A DNA stretch of 64,000 bases from Streptomyces sp. V3I8 (GTDB lineage Bacteria; Actinomycetota; Actinomycetes; Streptomycetales; Streptomycetaceae): positions 7,192,001 through 7,256,000 of the forward strand of contig NZ_JAUSZL010000002.1 in NCBI RefSeq assembly GCF_030817535.1, given 5' to 3'. The position numbers and the translations under genes were made by a program. Below the pieces are notes generated by a model. The model ran no database searches, was not told the origin of the DNA, and saw nothing but the letters and a program-made list of their open reading frames with translations. Below, piece by piece: positions 54,638 to 64,000 of this stretch (positions within the stretch are counted from its first letter, which is position 1; each line of letters begins with the position of its first letter).

Positions 54638-57309
54638 TGGAGTCGGCCGAGATTCGCCGCCGCTGGTTGAGCTTCTTCGAGGAGCGCGGGCACACCGTCG
54701 TGCCTTCGGCGTCGCTCATCGCGGACGATCCGACCCTGCTCCTGGTCCCGGCCGGCATGGTGCCCTTCAAGCCCTACTTCCTCGGTGAGGTCAAGCCGCC
54801 CTTCGACCGCGCCACCAGCGTCCAGAAGTGCGTCCGGACACCGGACATCGAAGAGGTCGGCAAGACGACCCGGCACGGCACGTTCTTCCAGATGTGCGGC
54901 AACTTCTCCTTCGGCGACTACTTCAAGGAAGGCGCCATCAAGTACGCCTGGGAGCTGCTGACCAGCCCCCAGGACAAGGGCGGTTACGGCCTGGAGCCGG
55001 AGAAGCTCTGGATCACCGTGTACCTGGAGGACGACGAGGCCGAGCGCATCTGGCACGAGGTCGTCGGCGTCCCCAAGGAGCGCATCCAGCGCCTCGGCAA
55101 GAAGGACAACTACTGGTCCATGGGCGTCCCGGGCCCCTGCGGCCCGTGTTCCGAGATCAACTACGACCGCGGCCCCGCGTTCGGCGCCGAGGGCGGCCCC
55201 GCCGTCAACGACGAGCGGTACGTGGAGATCTGGAACCTCGTCTTCATGCAGTACGAGCGGGGCGAGGGCACCTCGAAGGAGGACTTCGAGATCCTCGGTG
55301 ACCTGCCGAGCAAGAACATCGACACGGGTCTGGGCCTCGAACGCCTCGCCATGATCCTGCAGGACGTGCAGAACCTGTACGAGATCGACACCTCCATGGC
55401 CGTCATCAGGAAGGCCACCGAGCTGACCGGTGTCGAGTACGGCGCCGGCAAGGACTCCGACGTCTCCCTGCGCGTGGTCACCGACCACATGCGGACCTCC
55501 GTGATGCTCATCGGCGACGGCGTCTCGCCGGGCAACGAGGGCCGCGGCTACGTGCTGCGCCGCATCATGCGCCGCGCCATCCGCAACATGCGCCTCCTCG
55601 GCGCCACCGGCCCGGTCGTCAAGGACCTCGTCGACGTCGTCATCGGCATGATGGGGCAGCAGTACCCCGAGCTCGTCGGCGACCGGCAGCGCATCGAGAC
55701 CGTCGCCCTCGCCGAGGAGGCCGCCTTCCTCAAGGCCCTCAAGGGCGGCACCAACATCCTCGACACCGCCGTCACGGAGACCAGGGCCGCCGGCGGCCGG
55801 GTCCTGTCCGGCGACAAGGCCTTCCTGCTGCACGACACCTGGGGCTTCCCCATCGACCTCACCCTGGAGATGGCCGCCGAGCAGGGGCTGTCGGTGGACC
55901 AGGACGGCTTCCGGCGCCTCATGAAGGAGCAGCGCGAGCGCGCCAAGGCCGACGCCAAGGCCAAGAAGACCGGGCACGCCGACATGGGCGCCTACCGCGA
56001 GATCGCCGACGCCGCCGGCGAGACCGACTTCATCGGCTACACCAGCACCGAGGGCGAGTCCACGGTCGTCGGCATCCTCGTCGACGGCGCCTCCTCACCG
56101 GCCGCCACCGAGGGCGACGAGGTCGAGATCGTCCTCGACCGCACCCCGTTCTACGCCGAGGGCGGCGGCCAGATCGGCGACACCGGCCGCATCAGGATCG
56201 ACACGGGCGCCGTGATCGAGGTCCGCGACTGCCAGAAGCCGGTCCCCGGGGTGTACGTCCACAAGGGCGTCGTCCAGGTCGGCGAGGTGACCGTCGGCGC
56301 CAAGGCCCAGGCCGTCATCGACGTGCGCCGCCGCACGGCCATCGCCCGCGCCCACTCGGCCACGCACCTGACCCACCAGGCCCTGCGCGACGCCCTCGGC
56401 CCGACGGCCGCCCAGGCCGGTTCCGAGAACCAGCCCGGCCGCTTCCGCTTCGACTTCGGCTCCCCGGCCGCCGTGCCGACTGCCGTGATGACGGACGTCG
56501 AGCAGAAGATCAACGAGGTGCTCGCCCGCGACCTGGACGTGCACGCCGAGATCCTGAGCATCGACGAGGCCAAGAAGCAGGGCGCCATCGCCGAGTTCGG
56601 CGAGAAGTACGGCGAGCGCGTCCGCGTCGTCACCATCGGCGACTTCTCCAAGGAGCTCTGCGGCGGCACGCACGTGCACAACACCGCCCAGCTCGGCCTG
56701 GTGAAGCTGCTCGGCGAGTCCTCGATCGGTTCGGGCGTACGCCGTATCGAGGCCCTGGTGGGCGTCGACGCCTACAACTTCCTCGCCCGCGAGCACACGG
56801 TCGTCGCCCAGCTCCAGGAACTGATCAAGGGCCGTCCCGAGGAGCTCCCGGAGAAGGTCTCGGCCATGCTCGGCAAGCTGAAGGACGCCGAGAAGGAGAT
56901 CGAGAAGTTCCGCGCCGAGAAGGTCCTCCAGGCCGCCGCCGGTCTCGCCGGGTCCGCCAAGGACGTGCAGGGCATCGCGCTGGTCACCGGTCAGGTCCCG
57001 GACGGCACGAGCGCCGACGACCTGCGCAGGCTGGTCCTCGACGTGCGCGGCCGCATCCAGGGCGGACGGGCCGTCGTGGTCGCCCTGTTCACCACGGTGA
57101 ACGGCAAGCCGCTGACGGTCATCGCCACCAACGAGGCCGCCCGCGAGCGCGGCCTCAAGGCCGGTGACCTGGTGCGTACGGCCGCCAAGACCCTCGGTGG
57201 CGGCGGTGGCGGCAAGCCCGACGTCGCCCAGGGCGGTGGCCAGCACCCGGCCGCCATCGGTGAGGCCGTCGACGCCGTCGAGCGCCTCGTGGCCGAGTCC
57301 GCCGGGTGA
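54637..57309 (+). CDS. alaS: Alanyl-tRNA synthetase
   Basis: 890 residues. Class II core ([56 protein letters not shown]), editing domain with [11 protein letters not shown] near 573 and [13 protein letters not shown] near 675, and a C-terminal DHHA1 domain with glycine-rich [15 protein letters not shown]. It charges and proofreads tRNA-Ala. Stop coupled to ruvX (GTGA). Confidence 0.97.
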   Translation: MESAEIRRRWLSFFEERGHTVVPSASLIADDPTLLLVPAGMVPFKPYFLGEVKPPFDRATSVQKCVRTPDIEEVGKTTRHGTFFQMCGNFSFGDYFKEGAIKYAWELLTSPQDKGGYGLEPEKLWITVYLEDDEAERIWHEVVGVPKERIQRLGKKDNYWSMGVPGPCGPCSEINYDRGPAFGAEGGPAVNDERYVEIWNLVFMQYERGEGTSKEDFEILGDLPSKNIDTGLGLERLAMILQDVQNLYEIDTSMAVIRKATELTGVEYGAGKDSDVSLRVVTDHMRTSVMLIGDGVSPGNEGRGYVLRRIMRRAIRNMRLLGATGPVVKDLVDVVIGMMGQQYPELVGDRQRIETVALAEEAAFLKALKGGTNILDTAVTETRAAGGRVLSGDKAFLLHDTWGFPIDLTLEMAAEQGLSVDQDGFRRLMKEQRERAKADAKAKKTGHADMGAYREIADAAGETDFIGYTSTEGESTVVGILVDGASSPAATEGDEVEIVLDRTPFYAEGGGQIGDTGRIRIDTGAVIEVRDCQKPVPGVYVHKGVVQVGEVTVGAKAQAVIDVRRRTAIARAHSATHLTHQALRDALGPTAAQAGSENQPGRFRFDFGSPAAVPTAVMTDVEQKINEVLARDLDVHAEILSIDEAKKQGAIAEFGEKYGERVRVVTIGDFSKELCGGTHVHNTAQLGLVKLLGESSIGSGVRRIEALVGVDAYNFLAREHTVVAQLQELIKGRPEELPEKVSAMLGKLKDAEKEIEKFRAEKVLQAAAGLAGSAKDVQGIALVTGQVPDGTSADDLRRLVLDVRGRIQGGRAVVVALFTTVNGKPLTVIATNEAARERGLKAGDLVRTAAKTLGGGGGGKPDVAQGGGQHPAAIGEAVDAVERLVAESAG

Positions 57310-57791
57310 GCGGGGGCGAGCGGGTCATGCGCCGCGGCCGCCGGCTCGCCGTCGACGTCGGGGACGCCCGGATCGGGGTCGCCTCGTGCGACCCCGACGG
57401 GATCCTCGCCACGCCGGTGGAGACCGTTCCGGGGCGTGACGTCCCGGCCGCCCACCGGCGCCTGCGGCAGCTCGTCGAGGAGTACGAGCCGATCGAGGTC
57501 GTCGTCGGTCTCCCGCGCTCCCTCAAGGGGGGCGAGGGTCCGGCCGCGGTGAAGGTCCGCGCCTTCGCGCAGGTCCTCGCGCGCGGGATCGCCCCCGTCC
57601 CGGTGCGGCTCGTGGACGAGAGGATGACCACGGTGACGGCCGGTCAGGGACTGCGCGCCTCGGGCGTGAAGGCCAAGAAGGGCAGATCGGTCATCGACCA
57701 GGTGGCGGCCGTGATCATCCTCCAGCAGGCACTGGAGTCCGAACGGGCGTCAGGCACATCCCCCGGCGAGGGCGTCGAAGTGGTCATCTGA
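57306..57791 (+). CDS. ruvX: RuvX/YqgF family nuclease
   Basis: 161 residues, RNase H-like: [51 protein letters not shown] and [16 protein letters not shown] hold the acidic site. YqgF proteins process 16S rRNA 5' ends. GTG coupled to alaS; ATG 57327 is an alternative. Confidence 0.92.
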   Translation: MSGGERVMRRGRRLAVDVGDARIGVASCDPDGILATPVETVPGRDVPAAHRRLRQLVEEYEPIEVVVGLPRSLKGGEGPAAVKVRAFAQVLARGIAPVPVRLVDERMTTVTAGQGLRASGVKAKKGRSVIDQVAAVIILQQALESERASGTSPGEGVEVVI

Positions 57792-57913
57792 TCGCGGTAC
57801 GGTAACGTTCCGCGCGATGCGGTGGTGTTCGAATAGCCTCCGCACAGGAGAGAGGCGTCCGGTAGCCGAGCCCAGCCACCGCGCGACCGTCGCCTCGCGG
57901 CTCTAGGGGATCG

Positions 57914-59719
57914 ATGACTGAGTATGGCCGGGGCCCGGGCTCCGAACCGTGGCATCCCGAGGACCCGTTGTACGGGGACGACGGATGGGCAGGACAGGAG
58001 GCCCACGCGGCCCAGTCCTCCTACGGCGGCCAGCCGCAGCACCATCCGGAGCAGCCCCAGCCGCAGCAGCAGCCCCAGCAGTCGCAGTACGGCGACTGGG
58101 GCAACGCGCCGCAGCCCGGTTACGACCAGGGCCAGCAGCAGTACGACCAGGGCCAGCAGCAGTACGTCCAGGAGCAGCAGCAGTACGGCGGTCACCCTCC
58201 CCAGCAGTACAACGGCCAGGGCGGGCAGGGGTACGGCAACGAGGGCGGCGGTCGGTACGACCCGAACGCCCAGCAGTACGACCAGCACGGGCAGCCCTAC
58301 AACGGCGGCTACGACACCGGTCAGCAGCAGTACCAGCCGCAGCAGCAGATCCCGTACGCCGGTGACCCGAACGACCCCTACGGCAACCAGGCCGCCGCGT
58401 ACGGCGGTCAGCAGCCCGACCACTACGGGACCCCCGACGCGTATCCGCCACCGGAGCCGCCCGGCCGACGGCGCGCCGAACCCGAACCCGAGCCGGAACC
58501 GCGGCAGGGCGACTGGGACCCGGGCCCGGACCAGGGTGAGCACGCGTTCTTCGCGGATGACGCGGACGACCCGGACGACGACTCCGACGACCCGCAGGGC
58601 CGCCGGCGCGGCAAGGGGGGCAAGGGCAAGGGCGAGAAGAAACGCAAGAGCGGCTGCGCCTGCCTGGTCGTCTCGCTCGTCTTCACCTCGGTCATCGGTG
58701 GCGTCGCGTATTTCGGCTACCAGTTCTACGAGAATCGTTTCGGCTCGGCTCCCGATTACTCCGGCGACGGCACGGGCAAGCAGGTGACCGTCGTGATTCC
58801 GAAGGGCGCCTTCGGGTCGGTCATCGGCCAGCGGCTCAAGGCGGCCGGTGTCGTCAAGAGCGTGGACGCCTTCGTGGCGGCCCAGTCGAAGAATTCCGAC
58901 GGCGACAAGATTCAAGCAGGTTCCTATCTGCTGAACAAGCAGATGTCCGCAGAAAGCGCTGTCGCGCTGATGCTCGACCCCAAGAGCCAGAACAACCTGG
59001 TCGTCCGCGAGGGGCAGCGCAACGTTACGGTGTACGAGGCGATCGACAAAAAGCTCGACCTCCCCAAGGGCAGCACCGCGAAGGTCGCGAAGGAGAAGTA
59101 CGAGAGCCTCGGACTGCCGGACTGGGCGAACGACGACACCGACATCAAGGACCCGCTGGAAGGATTCCTCTACCCGGCGACCTACCCGGCCGACAAGGAC
59201 ATGAAGCCTGAGGCCGTCCTGAAGCAGATGGTGTCGCAGGCCAACGAGGAGTACGCCAAGTACGACCTGGAGGCGAAGGCCGGGGACCTCGGCCTGGAGG
59301 ACCCGCTGCAGGTCGTCACGGTGGCGAGCTTGGTGCAGGCCGAGGGCATCACGCACGACGACTTCAGGAAGATGGCGTCCGTCGTCTACAACCGCCTGAA
59401 GCCGACGAACGACGTCACCAACCAGAAACTCGAGTTCGACTCGACGTACAACTATCTCAAGGGCCAGAGCAAGATCGACATCTCGGTCGCCGAGATCCGC
59501 AATTACGACGACCCGTACAACACGTACTTCTACAAGGGGCTGCCGCCCGGGCCGATCGGGAATCCCGGTGAGGACGCGCTGAAGGCGGCGGTGAACCCGG
59601 ACGGCGGTGCGTGGATGTTCTTCATCTCCATCGACGGCAAGAAGACCGACTTCACCAAGACGTTGGCCGACCACGAGAAGCTGGTTCAGAAATTCAATGA
59701 ACGGCGCAACAAGGACTGA
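57914..59719 (+). CDS. mltG: Endolytic murein transglycosylase MltG
   Basis: 601 residues. Cytoplasmic N-terminus (about 1-235) is Gln/Tyr/Gly-rich and disordered, then Glu/Asp and Lys clusters, a membrane helix (ACLVVSLVFTSVIGGVAYFG) near 250-270, and the YceG domain with the catalytic Glu in VASLVQAEGITHDDFRKMAS, SVVYNRLK, FDSTYNYL and GLPPGPIGNPGEDALKAAVN. It cuts nascent glycan strands. ATG 57914. Confidence 0.94.
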   Translation: MTEYGRGPGSEPWHPEDPLYGDDGWAGQEAHAAQSSYGGQPQHHPEQPQPQQQPQQSQYGDWGNAPQPGYDQGQQQYDQGQQQYVQEQQQYGGHPPQQYNGQGGQGYGNEGGGRYDPNAQQYDQHGQPYNGGYDTGQQQYQPQQQIPYAGDPNDPYGNQAAAYGGQQPDHYGTPDAYPPPEPPGRRRAEPEPEPEPRQGDWDPGPDQGEHAFFADDADDPDDDSDDPQGRRRGKGGKGKGEKKRKSGCACLVVSLVFTSVIGGVAYFGYQFYENRFGSAPDYSGDGTGKQVTVVIPKGAFGSVIGQRLKAAGVVKSVDAFVAAQSKNSDGDKIQAGSYLLNKQMSAESAVALMLDPKSQNNLVVREGQRNVTVYEAIDKKLDLPKGSTAKVAKEKYESLGLPDWANDDTDIKDPLEGFLYPATYPADKDMKPEAVLKQMVSQANEEYAKYDLEAKAGDLGLEDPLQVVTVASLVQAEGITHDDFRKMASVVYNRLKPTNDVTNQKLEFDSTYNYLKGQSKIDISVAEIRNYDDPYNTYFYKGLPPGPIGNPGEDALKAAVNPDGGAWMFFISIDGKKTDFTKTLADHEKLVQKFNERRNKD

Positions 59720-60548
59720 CGGGGACCGGCGGTACCGGGCCGCCGTTCTCGGTTCCCCGATCGGCCATTCCCTCTCTCCGGTGCTGCACCGTGCCGCGTA
59801 CGGGGAACTGGGCCTGCGGGACTGGTCGTACGACCGCTTCGAGATCGACGAGGCGGCGCTGCCGGAATTCCTCGCGGGGCTCGGTCCCGAATGGGCCGGG
59901 CTCTCGCTGACGATGCCGCTCAAGCGCGCCGTCATCCCGCTGCTCGACGGGATCAGTGACACCGCGGCCTCCGTCGAGGCCGTGAACACGGTGGTGTTCA
60001 CCGAGGACGGGCGCCGCGTCGGCGACAACACCGACATCCCCGGGATCGTCGCCGCGCTGCGCGAACGCGGCATCGAGCAGGTGGAGTCCGCGGCGGTCCT
60101 CGGCGCGGGCGCCACCGCCTCCTCCGCGCTGGCCGCGCTCGCCCGCGTCTGCACGGGCGAGGTCGTCGCGTACGTCCGCAGCGCGGCGCGCGCCGCCGAG
60201 ATGCGGCGGTGGGGCGAGCGGCTCGGCATCGAGGTGCGCACGGCGGACTGGGCGGACGCCGGGCAGGCGCTGCGCGCGCCCCTGGTGATCGCGACGACCC
60301 CCGCGGGCACCACCGACTCCCTGGCCCGGTCCGTCCCCGAACGGCCCGCCACCCTGTTCGACGTCCTGTACGACCCGTGGCCGACCGATCTGGCGGCCCG
60401 CTGGTCCGTCTGCGGAGGCGCTGTCGTCAGTGGCCTGGACCTGCTGGTGCACCAGGCGGTCCTGCAGGTCGAGCAGATGACAGGGCGCGCTCCGGTTCCG
60501 CTCGACGCCCTGCGGACGGCGGGGGAGAAGTCCCTCGCGGCGCGGTAG
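59697..60548 (+). CDS. aroE: Shikimate dehydrogenase
   Basis: 283 residues. AAVLGSPIGHSLSPVLHRAA (shikimate site), GLSLTMPLKRAVIPLLD with the catalytic Lys, VEAVNTVVF, GDNTDIPGIV, AVLGAGATASSALAALA (NADP site) and GLDLLVHQAVLQVEQMTG. It reduces 3-dehydroshikimate. ATG 59697 lies 23 bases inside the mltG end. Starts the aro group. Confidence 0.93.
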   Translation: MNGATRTDGDRRYRAAVLGSPIGHSLSPVLHRAAYGELGLRDWSYDRFEIDEAALPEFLAGLGPEWAGLSLTMPLKRAVIPLLDGISDTAASVEAVNTVVFTEDGRRVGDNTDIPGIVAALRERGIEQVESAAVLGAGATASSALAALARVCTGEVVAYVRSAARAAEMRRWGERLGIEVRTADWADAGQALRAPLVIATTPAGTTDSLARSVPERPATLFDVLYDPWPTDLAARWSVCGGAVVSGLDLLVHQAVLQVEQMTGRAPVPLDALRTAGEKSLAAR

Positions 60549-60617
60549 GGAGGACCGCTAGGATCCGGCTTTCGATTCCGCAGGGGACGGGGTCGGATCC
60601 ATCGGGGGACTGAAACC

Positions 60618-60884
60618 ATGTATGTGACACAGGCGTCCTGGAAGTCGGAGATCTTCCAGGTGACCGTCGGGTTCCTGCCGGACCGGGCGCAGATCGGCGC
60701 CCTCGGGCTCGTGGTGCTCGCGGTCCTCGCGAGCTGGGTCGTCAAGCTCAGGCGCAGGCTCGCGTACCGCCGGGCGGTGCGCCCGGGACAGCCCGTCCAC
60801 GCGGCGCGGTACGGACAGGGCCGCGGCGCCGACCACCTGGGCGCGTACGCCCCGCAGCCCGGGCCGGACGACACCAGGGCATGA
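60618..60884 (+). CDS. Small membrane protein, 88 aa
   Basis: MYVTQASWKSEIFQVTVGFL, then one helix (IGALGLVVLAVLASWVVKLR) and a basic/polar tail. Good G+C codon use. Between aroE and aroC in the same direction. Function unknown. Confidence 0.65.
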   Translation: MYVTQASWKSEIFQVTVGFLPDRAQIGALGLVVLAVLASWVVKLRRRLAYRRAVRPGQPVHAARYGQGRGADHLGAYAPQPGPDDTRA

Positions 60885-61068
60885 CGGGAGCGCGTCCGCC
60901 TGGTGGACCTGGGACCGGGCGCGGGGCGCGGGCGTGGGAGGATCGGAGGCGGCGGGCCAGGGCCGCGCACCCGGCCGCGCCGCCGCCGTACGCGAGGACG
61001 CGCGTACGCAGGAGCCTGTACGCACAGAGGCAGGACACCGCACCAGGGCGCGAGCATGAGGAGCACCG

Positions 61069-63853
<2,785 letters not shown>

Positions 63854-63867
63854 CCCCCGCGGGCGGC

Positions 63868-63912
63868 GTGCGGCCCGATCCGCCGTGCACGGACGGGCAC
63901 TTCGGGCCGCAC
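63868..63912 (+). terminator. Hairpin after aroB
   Basis: GTGCGGCCCG (63868-63877) and CGGGCCGCAC (63903-63912) with a 25-base loop, 15 bases after the aroB stop. Beyond it to 64,000 there is no gene visible. Confidence 0.5.
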
Positions 63913-64000
63913 CCGGCCGTTCACCAAACGGCGGCCGGGGACGGTACCGTTCGGTAGGGGAGCGGGGCGGACGCCTCGCCGCCAGCGCCCATTGCCTGTA

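Overview
The window is Streptomyces-type chromosome. Evidence: very high G+C with strong G/C third-position bias over the right 46 kb, frequent GTG and TTG starts, many four-base ATGA/GTGA stop-start overlaps, and the gene order thrS - HIT - pgsA - PI-mannoside acyltransferase - pimA - pdxST - yebC - ruvCAB - yajC - secDF - apt - relA - hisS - rarA - rpsD - alaS - ruvX - mltG - aroE - aroC - aroK - aroB, which is the ordinary housekeeping order in this genus as I know it. No species is claimed.

Two regions are visible. Bases 1 to about 17,260 are an accessory block, clearly less G+C-rich (lowest at 8.1-9.7 kb) and almost entirely on the minus strand. It reads as the right part of an integrated conjugative or plasmid-like element: a replication-relaxation protein (cut by the left edge), a TraG/VirD4-like coupling ATPase, an MT-A70 methyltransferase, several tiny coupled genes, a ribbon-helix-helix protein, a GntR repressor and a tandem-HTH protein at the right end. 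I see no integrase, relaxase or att site, so the left end and integration gene are probably outside the window. The element carries two cargo cassettes: (a) a translationally coupled unit of a VWA-like lipoprotein, a multi-pass membrane protein and a cytoplasmic VWA protein (4.3-7.0 kb); (b) a run of regulator, DUF6879 protein, radical SAM enzyme with a possible second Fe-S site, DEDDh exonuclease, thymidylate-kinase-like enzyme, catalytically dead resolvase-like protein and RsbW-like ATPase (16.7-11.4 kb). Cassette (b) is my best candidate for an undescribed system: a DNA/nucleotide chemistry module whose radical SAM gene has a rare TTA codon at position 8, so it may depend on bldA.

The most precise regulatory find is a shared palindrome, GTGCTGA-N6-TCAGCAC. 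One copy fills the -35/-10 spacer and another follows the start site of the promoter that drives the coupling-ATPase operon; a third, one base different, lies over the start site of the ribbon-helix-helix gene. This suggests that the RHH protein represses both its own promoter and the transfer operon.

Bases about 17,300 to 64,000 are core chromosome: a DEDDh exonuclease and two conserved proteins; thrS; K+ channel, HIT protein, a large membrane protein and an EF-G-like GTPase; the phosphatidylinositol/PIM operon; PLP synthase; YebC and the RuvCAB resolvasome; the Sec accessory operon with apt and relA; a DUF349 protein and a membrane cyclophilin; hisS, VKOR, rarA; rpsD behind a long structured leader; a frameshifted NB-ARC/TPR regulator; alaS-ruvX-mltG; and the shikimate genes. 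Within the core the main oddities are the single-base frameshift at about 52,970, a family of repeats sharing GCGGGGAACTGCGCG between operons, and the roughly 285-nt leader of rpsD.
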